Origin: Deltaproteobacteria bacterium
GTDB taxonomy: Bacteria; Desulfobacterota; Binatia; Binatales; Binataceae
Direction of reading: 5' to 3'
Length of the DNA: 64,000 nt
Assembly (NCBI GenBank): GCA_021780755.1
Contig: JAJXYF010000005.1
Location: 1 to 64,000 of the forward strand
In this document: piece by piece, positions 27,771 through 36,169 of the stretch
Layout: each line of letters opens with the position of its first letter
Position numbering within the stretch: position 1 is the first letter of the stretch
Notes under the pieces: generated by a model
Databases searched by the model: none
Told to the model about the DNA's origin: nothing
What the model saw: only the letters and a program-made list of their open reading frames with translations
Made by a program: the position numbers and the translations under genes

Positions 27771-29015
27771 TCAGGGTAAATACTGCGGCTGAAACTCAGT
27801 CGGCACGAGCACCGATTTCAAAGTGACCAAATTCTCTTTACCCTGCGCGTCCTGAAAGCGGAGCAGGCCCGCGATCAGCTGCTGCGGATCGTGGAGCGGA
27901 ATCAGGCGCTCCTGTAAAAACACCTCATTGGTCATCTTGAGCGTAATATCGCGCGAAGCGCCGGGCGCGATCGGACCGTCGGGATCGACCGCGAGCTGGC
28001 CGACATACTCACTGGGGCCGGCCGCCGCCATTTCCTGTTTGTCGCCGTCCACGAAAGTGGTCATCGCCATGATGTACTGCTTGAGCGAAACCGGACTCGC
28101 GCCGTTGTTCTTGACCTGAAAGTTAATTACAAGGGTGTCGGTCTTTTCGTCGAACGTCGAGCCCTTGGGATGCACCGCGATAAGGCCGTCGCCGGGTGAA
28201 ATCGGATCGGGTGCGAAACGCACCGTCTGTTGGGGCAGGCGGACCGGGTATTTCGCCGCCATATAGACCCATCCGACGATCAACATCAGCACGGTGATCC
28301 CCGCGAGCAGGTCCATCCACATGTGATCGCGCGGAGTGATTAGTCCAATATCGGGCGCGTCGTCATTGACGGGCAGTTGCATGGTAACCGCGAGGCGCGT
28401 GACGGTGCGCTTGGGCACCGTCCAGTACAGCATCCAGATGAGCCCGATGATGAAACCGGCCAATGACCACCACCAGACGAAGGCGCCGCCGAAGTGTTCG
28501 AGATCGACAGTCTTGCCGTTGAGCAACGTGACATCGAGCTTGAAGGGCTGCCCACTGGGATCGACAGTTACCCATTCACCGGGACCCAGCAGCGTGCCGG
28601 TACCCTGAATAGCGATTCCCGGATGGACATGCCAGTGGCCGGGATTGCGCGCCAGCATGACCATTTTGAATTGATAGATTCCGCCCTTGTCCACAAATAT
28701 CGAACCGGGAGAAGATTCACCATTGATGAGACGTTCGGTCAGCGCGAAACAGGGGCCGGGAACGACTGGAGTAATATATGCAGTCTGCGGTGGATCGAGG
28801 GTATATGGCCAGGTCTCGAGTATTTTTACGGAGCCCGTAATAGTCACCGGGTCGCCGACCTTGACCTGCGTCGGCGTGACGTGCACGTCGTAATAGGCGA
28901 CGGTCAGGTCCTTCAGGAAGGGCTCATCGGCAGCCTCGCCGTGGGCTAAGGCACGAGTCGCATATGATGATATGAGGATGGCAATCGAGAGTACCATCGC
29001 AAGCCGCATTCGCAT
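27771..29015 (-). CDS. pmoB: Particulate (copper membrane) monooxygenase subunit B
   Basis: Signal peptide ..RALA|HGEAADEP gives N-terminal His; GHWHVHPGIAIQGTGTLLGPGEWVTV; two cupredoxin-like regions and TM helices. Start placed at ATG 29015 after GGAGGAG. Confidence 0.92.
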   Translation of the reverse strand: MRMRLAMVLSIAILISSYATRALAHGEAADEPFLKDLTVAYYDVHVTPTQVKVGDPVTITGSVKILETWPYTLDPPQTAYITPVVPGPCFALTERLINGESSPGSIFVDKGGIYQFKMVMLARNPGHWHVHPGIAIQGTGTLLGPGEWVTVDPSGQPFKLDVTLLNGKTVDLEHFGGAFVWWWSLAGFIIGLIWMLYWTVPKRTVTRLAVTMQLPVNDDAPDIGLITPRDHMWMDLLAGITVLMLIVGWVYMAAKYPVRLPQQTVRFAPDPISPGDGLIAVHPKGSTFDEKTDTLVINFQVKNNGASPVSLKQYIMAMTTFVDGDKQEMAAAGPSEYVGQLAVDPDGPIAPGASRDITLKMTNEVFLQERLIPLHDPQQLIAGLLRFQDAQGKENLVTLKSVLVPTEFQPQYLP

Positions 29016-29082
29016 TCCGCACTCCTCCATTCAGACACCGGCACAACGAGGCGCCGGTCGTCAGCAAGGTCTCCGGGATTGA

Positions 29083-29319
29083 CTATCTGATGGCCCTGCG
29101 GGCCGCTCGATCGATCCTGTGCACGTTGCGGCCGCGCCGCGATGGCCACAGTACCACCGTCCAGTAACAGGCGATGCCGAGCACGGTCGAGATGATGACC
29201 GGCGGCCCCAGTTCGTCGGGACCTGCGATGCCACCATGCGCATGGGCGCTGGAGGCTGCCGTGAGAACCCAGAGGACGGCGAGGGTTACGCTGCGACGCA
29301 GCCGGCTTCGATTGGTCAT
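29083..29319 (-). CDS. Small signal-peptide/single-TM protein between pmoA and pmoB
   Basis: 78 aa from ATG 29319: MTNRSRLRRSVTLAVLWVLTAASSAHA|HGGIAGPDELGPPVIISTVLGIACYWTVVLWPSRR...; co-oriented in the operon. Confidence 0.65.
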   Translation of the reverse strand: MTNRSRLRRSVTLAVLWVLTAASSAHAHGGIAGPDELGPPVIISTVLGIACYWTVVLWPSRRGRNVHRIDRAARRAIR

Positions 29320-29342
29320 TAGAATGCTCGCGGTAGTACCGT

Positions 29343-30134
29343 TCAAAGAGTTTTGATGTAGCGCCCGATTGGCCACACCGCGAGGAATCGGCCGATCGCC
29401 TGGCCGACCCAGTAGCCGATCATCGCCATCGTTCCACCAAAGAGCAGCGAAACGTACTGCGTCTCGCCAAGAAAGCTGCGTAATGCGCCACGCTCGATAT
29501 GACGCAGGTACTCGGGTGTCTGCGAGCGGATGTAGGCAATGCCCTGGACATCCGACACCGTCATTATGTGATGCATGAATGGCACCGGCTGCAGGAACGG
29601 GGCGAGCGGAATATAGTTAAAGGACCAGACCATTATGGCCCAGATAGCGCCACCGAAGAGCGATGTGACGACGAAGCTGCGGGTCCTCATCAGTAGCCAA
29701 TCGAGGATGATTGCGGCGGGCACGGTGGAAATCGGCCAGACGAAATTCATTGGATAGGTCTCGGCGATGTGCCATTGGAAGTAACGGCCGATCCAGGTCG
29801 CGAGAAAGAGGCAGGTGCAGGTGTAGGTTGCGCCGGTGGGAAAGCGCCATGCGACCCACTGAATCCATTGCAGCGCCGAGGGGATGATAATGGTGGCGAA
29901 GGCGGTTACTACCGGCCACCATTGCGGATCCTTCCAGTCGGTCCAGAAGTCCCAATCGCCCGCGAATAGTAACTTGGTAATGTCGGCGGCCCCGGCGACG
30001 ATGAATATCGCGGTAATCCAGAATACCGCGTCCCAGGTGCGGTCGATGAACTGATATTTCGCGTTCAGCAGTTCGCGAAGTTCAAGTCGGCGCTGCCTTT
30101 CGGCGGGCGCCATGGTTGCGGGTGTGGACGCCAT
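29343..30134 (-). CDS. pmoA: Particulate monooxygenase subunit A
   Basis: 263 aa multi-TM; AGDWDFWTDWKDPQWWPVV, TCTCLFLATWIGRYFQWHIAETYPMNFVWP, VPFMHHIMTVSDVQGIAYIRSQTPEYLRHIERGALRSFLGE. Confidence 0.95.
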   Translation of the reverse strand: MASTPATMAPAERQRRLELRELLNAKYQFIDRTWDAVFWITAIFIVAGAADITKLLFAGDWDFWTDWKDPQWWPVVTAFATIIIPSALQWIQWVAWRFPTGATYTCTCLFLATWIGRYFQWHIAETYPMNFVWPISTVPAAIILDWLLMRTRSFVVTSLFGGAIWAIMVWSFNYIPLAPFLQPVPFMHHIMTVSDVQGIAYIRSQTPEYLRHIERGALRSFLGETQYVSLLFGGTMAMIGYWVGQAIGRFLAVWPIGRYIKTL

Positions 30135-30204
30135 GCTTTCCCCTTACACTACAGTCGGATCGTTCAGCGACAAGTCGGAAATCTTCCGGCTACTTAATGC
30201 GCCT

Positions 30205-31026
30205 CTAGCGGCCACCGGCGGCGGCGGTGGTGTGCTCGACCGGCATTTCCTCGGTGCGGCGCGCGGACTTTTCAATCTGGAAGAGACGGATAATAGTCTC
30301 GCCCCAGACCGCGAACATTCCGCTGGCCAGCCATCCGTAGGCCACGAACGGCCAATGGAACGGCACCGAGAAGAATTCTTCCGATAGCCACAGACTGTGG
30401 CCCCATTCGTTGAATGCGACCTGCACGAACTCTAGTACGGCCGCGGAAATCAGCAGGAAGAATGACCACGGAAAGCCCTTTTCGGGAGCATACACCGCCG
30501 GGATTCTGAAGCGGCCGTACAGGTATGCGCCGAGCGCCAGCACCACCGAGAGCGGGAAGAAAAAATAGAACATAGGGATGTGCGTCGGGGTCAGCGCCGT
30601 GTCGCGCACCATCGTCTGATGCCATGCGCCGTCCCAGTTAGGCCAGAAACTCGCTTCGATGTAGAGCGACAGGCTGGTTGCGCCGATGATGCTCCACAGC
30701 ACCGCGATGCGACGGACTTCCTCGGCCGGCGGAATCTCTTCGCGGTCGAGTGGCAGGCCGGTCCGTACCAGCCATCCGAACCACAGGCCGGCGAAAATAC
30801 CGACGCTCAGCAGTTCGCCCCAGAACAGCGTCCGGTAATGCAGCGTGAAGGCGTGGCTCGCGGAATTCAATCCCACCGTGAAGGCGAAGTTATAGTCCCA
30901 CACCCATAGAAAAAGATTGCAGGCCAGCAATACCGCGCAAGACCAATACAGCGTCCGCCATGCACTATGCCAATCTGTCGGTCCCCAATCGGCCTGTGCC
31001 TGAGCCTGCCCTCGCGTCGATTCCAT
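30205..31026 (-). CDS. pmoC: Particulate monooxygenase subunit C
   Basis: 273 aa multi-TM; WHQTMVRDTALTPTHIPMFYFFFPLSVVLALGAYLYGRFRIP; first gene of the pmoCAB order. Confidence 0.93.
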   Translation of the reverse strand: MESTRGQAQAQADWGPTDWHSAWRTLYWSCAVLLACNLFLWVWDYNFAFTVGLNSASHAFTLHYRTLFWGELLSVGIFAGLWFGWLVRTGLPLDREEIPPAEEVRRIAVLWSIIGATSLSLYIEASFWPNWDGAWHQTMVRDTALTPTHIPMFYFFFPLSVVLALGAYLYGRFRIPAVYAPEKGFPWSFFLLISAAVLEFVQVAFNEWGHSLWLSEEFFSVPFHWPFVAYGWLASGMFAVWGETIIRLFQIEKSARRTEEMPVEHTTAAAGGR

Positions 31027-31069
31027 CGCGACTAGCCCCCTGTCTTAAAGCGTTCGAGAACTGCTGCGT

Positions 31070-31097
31070 TTTATACTCCATCTGCGCTTATCGTCAA
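31070..31097 (-). promoter_or_regulatory. Candidate sigma-70-type promoter for pmoC
   Basis: Minus strand TTGACG (31092-31097) - 16 nt - TATAAA (31070-31075), about 44 bp before the pmoC ATG. Confidence 0.55.
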
Positions 31098-31282
31098 TGG
31101 CAGTGCGACTAATATCCTCGCGGGGCTGAATCGGTCGCCGACCGCGGAGTGAGCTTTCAGCTCTGACATGATGAGCCGGTGCGCCGCTACGAGGACCAAA
31201 AGCGGGCGCAGATCCATCTCGGTCGTTCAAATTTGTTTACAAGAGTCTTTCGATAGATTCGTGCGATGGCTACGAAAGACCA

Positions 31283-31318
31283 TTATAGAAGAATTAAAGA
31301 TATTTAATAGTGCTATAA
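31283..31318. promoter_or_regulatory. Nested inverted repeat (candidate operator) in the pmoC/regulator intergenic region
   Basis: TTATAG(31283-31288)..ATTAAA(31293-31298)GATATTTAAT(31303-31308)..CTATAA(31313-31318); both dyads share the centre 31300.5. Confidence 0.45.
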
Positions 31319-31480
31319 ATCTGAAAGTTAATTCAAAACAAGGTTGATATTAAGTAAGCAGTAAAATCATTGTATTAAAGTGCGTTTTCGTCTATATATG
31401 GAACGAAAGCTGCCAGACCATCGGATAGACACCTGTACGTCTAAAAGGCTCGGACTTGGGGCCGTCAAGATTGGATCAGG

Positions 31481-32548
31481 ATGGAATATAACAAAGATTG
31501 GGATTTAGATACTCTGATTGGGGGCGCAGAAAATCGGGGAGGAATGCTCATCTCTTCCACCCCGCTAAAGAAGCTATTTGAGCGGATCGAGCGGATTGCA
31601 CCGTTCAACGTCACGGTCCTGATTCAGGGAGAGTCCGGCACCGGGAAGGAACTGGTGGCAAGCGCGCTTCATCGATTGGGGCCGAATCCCCGCGGGCCGT
31701 TCGTGGCCCTGAACTGCGCGACCCTGATTGGGCAACTGGCCGAGTCTCAACTCTTCGGGCACGTCCGCGGCGCCTTTACCGACGCTCGTGACAACGCGCT
31801 CGGATATTTCCGGGCGGCGCAGGGTGGCACTCTCTTTCTCGACGAAGTGGGCGAATTGCCGCTCGAACTGCAACCCAAAATTTTGCGTGCGGTCGAGAAT
31901 CGCGAGATCCAGTCGGTGGGGTCGTATCAGTCGTTTCACGTCGATGTGCGGCTGGTGGCCGCAACCAATCGCAAGCTGCGCTCGATGGTCACGGCCGGGA
32001 CCTTTCGCGAGGATCTCTTTCATCGTTTGAATGCGGTCGCAGTCGATACCGAAGCGCTAAGGGAAGTTCGCGAGGCGATCGCCCCGCTGGTCGCCCATTT
32101 CCTCACTCTGCATAGTAGGGTCGCCGGAAAAAGCATCACTCACATTTCGGCTCGTGCGCTGCAAATACTCACTGGCTACGACTGGCCAGGCAACGTACGC
32201 GAACTGAGTCACGCGATGTATAGCGCTGTTCTTATGGCGGATAGCTACCGCATCGACCTCGAGGAATTGCCGCAGCATTTGCTCGCCGATGAAAGCGCGG
32301 TCGCTCTCGATCACGGACCGGAAGAACTGGATGCGCGAGCGACCACGGTTCTTGAAGAGCAGCCGGGCGCCGGGGCGCTGCCGATCGGATCCGGGCTCGA
32401 CCAGATGACCAGGAGCGCTTTGCTCAAGTCACTGGAGCGAACGCGGGGAAATCGTCAGCAGGCCGCGAAGATGCTCGGCATCTCGCGCCAGAAACTTTAC
32501 CGCATGATCGCGCGTTACGACCTGGCTTCTGCCGGTCGTCGACCGTAA
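31481..32548 (+). CDS. Sigma-54-interacting AAA+ activator, Fis-type HTH, no N-terminal sensor domain
   Basis: Walker A GESGTGKE, GAFTDA at 31769-31786, Walker B GGTLFLDEVGELP, FREDLFHRLN, C-terminal SLERTRGNRQQAAKMLGISRQKLYRMI. Confidence 0.93.
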   Translation: MEYNKDWDLDTLIGGAENRGGMLISSTPLKKLFERIERIAPFNVTVLIQGESGTGKELVASALHRLGPNPRGPFVALNCATLIGQLAESQLFGHVRGAFTDARDNALGYFRAAQGGTLFLDEVGELPLELQPKILRAVENREIQSVGSYQSFHVDVRLVAATNRKLRSMVTAGTFREDLFHRLNAVAVDTEALREVREAIAPLVAHFLTLHSRVAGKSITHISARALQILTGYDWPGNVRELSHAMYSAVLMADSYRIDLEELPQHLLADESAVALDHGPEELDARATTVLEEQPGAGALPIGSGLDQMTRSALLKSLERTRGNRQQAAKMLGISRQKLYRMIARYDLASAGRRP

Positions 32549-32667
32549 CCATCACCATCCCCCGACCCTCCCTGACCTATTTCGCCGCGGAGGCTATCCG
32601 CGTTGTTGGGCGGCACGATACCCGCGGCCGTCGCCTGCGCGGAACCGCGGCTCCCAACCATCCTGCA

Positions 32668-32697
32668 TGTCCGAGCGCGGACGTTCGCATGCGGACA
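32668..32697. promoter_or_regulatory. Candidate activator (UAS) site
   Basis: GTCCG-AGCG-CGGAC perfect dyad (32669-32682), plus TGTCCG (32668-32673) paired with CGGACA (32692-32697); about 70-100 bp upstream of the -24/-12 element. Confidence 0.4.
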
Positions 32698-32767
32698 GTC
32701 GGTGGCAGCGCGGCCAGTGAATCAGTTGAGAATCATAAAACACGCTTAATATCAGAATATATCGAAA

Positions 32768-32783
32768 TGGCCCGTGGTTTGCT
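32768..32783 (+). promoter_or_regulatory. Sigma-54 (-24/-12) promoter
   Basis: TGGCCC-GTGGT-TTGCT against TGGCAC-N5-TTGCW: one mismatch, exact GG-N10-GC spacing; 50 bp before the TadE-like start. Confidence 0.7.
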
Positions 32784-32833
32784 CAGTACACTCTTCATAG
32801 GTTCCAAAACCCTATCAAGCGGAGGGTAAACAA

Positions 32834-33292
32834 ATGGCAATGCGATTCTCCCACACTTCGGCTCTTTCGAAATTGCGCACCGCCTCTTTCGCGCTATCGC
32901 GCGGCATCGCGGTTTTCGAGATGACGGTCCTGACACTCACGGCCAGTACGATTCTGATCATATTGGCGCAGGGAACCCTGCTGTTTACGCAGGCTTCAGA
33001 GGTAAAGAACCTCGCCCACCTGGGCTCCAGCTATGCGGCCGCCAATCCGGCTTACGACGCGACCACCATCAAGAACTTTGTCGTGCAAAACGCAACCGGC
33101 CTGGTCGGGGCCAATGGCGGTTCGGCGCTCAACGTTACGGTGAGTCCCGCGACGGCGCCGCGTAATCTCGGCAGCACCGTTACGGTCACGGTCGCATATA
33201 CCTGCCCCTACAGCAGCTCGTTCGGGCCTTCGTACTTCGGACTGAAGTTTCCCAGCACGCTGACCGGTAGCGACACCGGAGCGACCCAGTAG
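32834..33292 (+). CDS. TadE-like pseudopilin
   Basis: SRGIAVFEMTVLTLTASTILIILAQGTLLFTQASEVKNLAHLGSSYAA hydrophobic N-terminus with Glu, C-terminal GSTVTVTVAYTCPY; GGAGG ribosome-binding site. Confidence 0.65.
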   Translation: MAMRFSHTSALSKLRTASFALSRGIAVFEMTVLTLTASTILIILAQGTLLFTQASEVKNLAHLGSSYAAANPAYDATTIKNFVVQNATGLVGANGGSALNVTVSPATAPRNLGSTVTVTVAYTCPYSSSFGPSYFGLKFPSTLTGSDTGATQ

Positions 33293-33332
33293 CGGTCACG
33301 GATATCGAATAGTCATTTACAGGAGAACACCT

Positions 33333-33740
33333 ATGCACTTCACGATGGTAAACATGCTCGGCGCTTGCGCTCCGATGATTCTGGCGGCGACCCTGCGGGG
33401 GATCTGGAAAGAGGGCCGCTCGCGCAGCGTGATGCTGCGGATGCTGCCCCCGGAACGCCGCCCCGTCCGGCATCGGCCGCGAACGTCGTGCGACGCATCC
33501 GCCGATCGTAAACGGCAGTCCCGGCCGCTCTGGACGCTGCACGATTGTCAAATGGAGTTGCTGACTGAAGGTGTTATCCATGCCTTCGAGGCGAGCGCTA
33601 CCACCTACAAACCGGATCGCGTGGCCGTGAATTATCCCCCGAGGCGCGGGCTGTCACGAGTCGCGTTGCATCGCGCGAAAGCCGCCACGCCGACCTACGG
33701 TGGTCTGGAGCGCCCCGCGCCCAGCCAGGGAGCCGGGTGA
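33333..33740 (+). CDS. Hypothetical protein between TadE-like and TadG-like genes
   Basis: 135 aa ORF with CAGGAG upstream of ATG, co-oriented with neighbours; no family recognised. Confidence 0.4.
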   Translation: MHFTMVNMLGACAPMILAATLRGIWKEGRSRSVMLRMLPPERRPVRHRPRTSCDASADRKRQSRPLWTLHDCQMELLTEGVIHAFEASATTYKPDRVAVNYPPRRGLSRVALHRAKAATPTYGGLERPAPSQGAG

Positions 33741-33802
33741 CAATCGCTCATCGGAGCATCGCGCACAAACCAATTCGCGAATAAGTGACGGGAGTAACGA
33801 TT

Positions 33803-34768
33803 ATGAATTCACTGCGTCGATTTGCCTCCGCCGGATTGCGTAAGGGACAGGCCCTGGTAGTTGTCATCGCCGCAATTCCCGCGATACTCGGATCGCTGAC
33901 CCTCGTGGTCGATGTCGGCAACGCCTACTTCAACAAACTCGAAATGCAGACCGCCAGCGACAGTGCGGTGCTGGCCGGTGGTTTGTATCTGCCATCGGAG
34001 CCGAGCCAGGGCATCTCCTTTGCGCAACAAATCGCCAACGCCAACGGGCTGAGCAACAGCGAAATAACTTCGATTACAGTGACGCCCGATGACAAGGAGG
34101 TAATCATCACCGCGAGCCGATCGCTGCCTTGCTATCTATGCGCGATACTGGGCGAATCCGAGGCCCACGCGCAAGTTACGAGCGGCAGTACGCAGGGTCC
34201 CGGTGGAGGATTAAACACGACGGCGACCTCGGGCATCGTGCCGATTCGCGCCGCGGCCGGGGTCGTTCCGATCGGCGTTGACTATCGCACATCACTTAAC
34301 TACGGACAGCAGGTGATGCTCAAACAAGGGCAAGTCGGTGCCGGAAACTGGGGCCCGTTGGCATTGGGCGCGAGCGGCGCGAGTGTTTACCAGGCCAACA
34401 TCGAGAATGGCTACAGCGGAGTAGTGACCGATGGCGATATGTTGAACACCGAAACCGGCGACATCGTCGGCCCGACCAGCCAGGCCTTCGACTACCGCAT
34501 CAGTGCCGGAACCACTAATTTCCCCTCGGGTACCTTTCAAGTCCACGACCTGAACGATCCCCGCGTGATGCTGATACCGCTGGTCGATTTCAGCAATATC
34601 AACGGCAATTCGCAGGTGCCGTTGAAGGGCTTTGCCATGATGTGGGTGGTCTCCGAGGATCAGATGGGCAACATCACCTGCTATTTCATTCAACAGTCGA
34701 TCCCGCAGGGCGTTCCCGATTCGAGCGCTTCGAACACGGGTGCAACGACGCCGATCCTGCTGCAATAG
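33803..34768 (+). CDS. TadG-like (putative Flp pilus-assembly TadE/G-like) protein
   Basis: KGQALVVVIAAIPAILGSLTLVVDVGNAYFNKLEMQTASDSAVLAGGLYL; ATG 33803 after GGGAG. Confidence 0.75.
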   Translation: MNSLRRFASAGLRKGQALVVVIAAIPAILGSLTLVVDVGNAYFNKLEMQTASDSAVLAGGLYLPSEPSQGISFAQQIANANGLSNSEITSITVTPDDKEVIITASRSLPCYLCAILGESEAHAQVTSGSTQGPGGGLNTTATSGIVPIRAAAGVVPIGVDYRTSLNYGQQVMLKQGQVGAGNWGPLALGASGASVYQANIENGYSGVVTDGDMLNTETGDIVGPTSQAFDYRISAGTTNFPSGTFQVHDLNDPRVMLIPLVDFSNINGNSQVPLKGFAMMWVVSEDQMGNITCYFIQQSIPQGVPDSSASNTGATTPILLQ

Positions 34769-34843
34769 GACCAGAGCTTTGGTAAGAGGCGAGAGGGCTG
34801 GACCGTTTGGATTACTCACATGGGACGAGTATTGGGATAATCA

Positions 34844-34881
34844 AACGGACAGGCCGATCCTTCGGGATCGGCCTGTCCGTT
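34844..34881. terminator. Bidirectional hairpin between convergent genes
   Basis: Perfect 17-bp stem AACGGACAGGCCGATCC-TTCG-GGATCGGCCTGTCCGTT with a C(UUCG)G tetraloop. Confidence 0.8.
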
Positions 34882-34897
34882 ACGGAATGAGTATTGG

Positions 34898-36169
34898 TTA
34901 GGCCGCGCGCGCGGCCGCTTTGCCGGGACTGAGTTGGCACTCCACGAACTTTCCGTCCTTCATGACAACGTCGAGATTGGCGCGATCCTGCAAAATCGTA
35001 ATGTCCTTTACCGGGTCGCCATTGATCACCAGCAAGTCCGCCAGCTTGCCGGTTTCGATCGTACCGAGATCGTCCTTCATCCCGAGCAATTCGGCGCCGT
35101 TGCGGGTCGCCCACCCAATCACCTCGAGCGCCGGTATCCCCGCGCCCTTGACGTACGCTTCGAGTTCCTTCGCATAGTCGCCGTGCGGCATCGCTGACGT
35201 GCCGAAATCGTCGCCGACCAGCAGCTTGACGCCGGCCGCGAGCGCCTTTGGCAGTATCCTGTATGAATGTTCTAGTCCGCGCTCCATCTCGTCAACGCCG
35301 GGAAACGCGGCCTTCCCGGTGCGCCGCTTCTGTTCGACCATCAGGTACGGAAAAAACAGGCTCGGCGTGACGAAGGTGCCTTGCGCGGCCAGCCGCTCGA
35401 TACATTCGTCGTCCATCATGTCGCAATGGTCAATCACGTCGAGCCGCGCGTCGAGTCCGGCCAGGATACCGCGCTTGGAGATGATATGTCCGCGAATTTT
35501 CTTTCCTCGTTCGTGCGCGGTGTCGGCGGCGGATTTCATCTCCTCCAGCGTCATCGTCATGACGTCGGCCGGCCAGGCGAGTCCGTGGCCACCGGTCGGA
35601 TAGAGCTTGATAATGTCCACGCCCTGTTTGATTTCGTCGCGCACCGCCTTGCGGAATTCGTCGGGCCCGTCGCAGATCAGCCCGAGCCCTTCCATCTGCA
35701 GCTTCCACCAGCTCGGATGAAAATCGACCGAATCGCCGGTCGTCACCACGTCGCGTCCGCAGGCCATGAAGCGCGGCCCCGCGATCATTCCCTGGTTGAT
35801 CGCGTGCTTCAGCGTCACGTCGATATTGTGCAGCGTGCCCGCGCCGACCGCGCCGGTGAAACCGCAGCGCAATAGTAACTCAGCGTTCTTGGCCGCTATC
35901 AAGGTGAGCATCGTCGGTGGATGCTTCATGTCGAGGTCGAAGAGGTTGCCGATATTGTCGTAGGCGACGTGGTAATGGCATTGCACCATCCCCGGCATCA
36001 GCGAGCGGCCGGCGAGATCATAGACCACGTCGTGCGCCGCGGGTTTAGGCGCGTCGCCGTTGGTCGCGACCGCGGTAATGCGCTCGTTTTCGACCACTAC
36101 CGTCGCATTTTTCTTCGGCGCGTGTACGCCGTCGATCAGGTTAGCGCGGCGGAAAAAGATGCGTCCCAT
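34898..36169 (-). CDS. Amidohydrolase family protein
   Basis: MGRIFFRRANLIDGVHAPKKNATVVVENERITAVATNG...LMPGMVQCHYH; C-terminal GTIETGKLADLLVINGDPVKDI. Confidence 0.9.
   Translation of the reverse strand: MGRIFFRRANLIDGVHAPKKNATVVVENERITAVATNGDAPKPAAHDVVYDLAGRSLMPGMVQCHYHVAYDNIGNLFDLDMKHPPTMLTLIAAKNAELLLRCGFTGAVGAGTLHNIDVTLKHAINQGMIAGPRFMACGRDVVTTGDSVDFHPSWWKLQMEGLGLICDGPDEFRKAVRDEIKQGVDIIKLYPTGGHGLAWPADVMTMTLEEMKSAADTAHERGKKIRGHIISKRGILAGLDARLDVIDHCDMMDDECIERLAAQGTFVTPSLFFPYLMVEQKRRTGKAAFPGVDEMERGLEHSYRILPKALAAGVKLLVGDDFGTSAMPHGDYAKELEAYVKGAGIPALEVIGWATRNGAELLGMKDDLGTIETGKLADLLVINGDPVKDITILQDRANLDVVMKDGKFVECQLSPGKAAARAA

Noticed and set aside
31409-31424. Sigma-54 promoter facing pmoC (TGGCAG-CTTTC-GTTCC)
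   Set aside because: The -12 box lacks the conserved GC and the site is far from pmoC; a better sigma-70-type promoter sits close to the gene.
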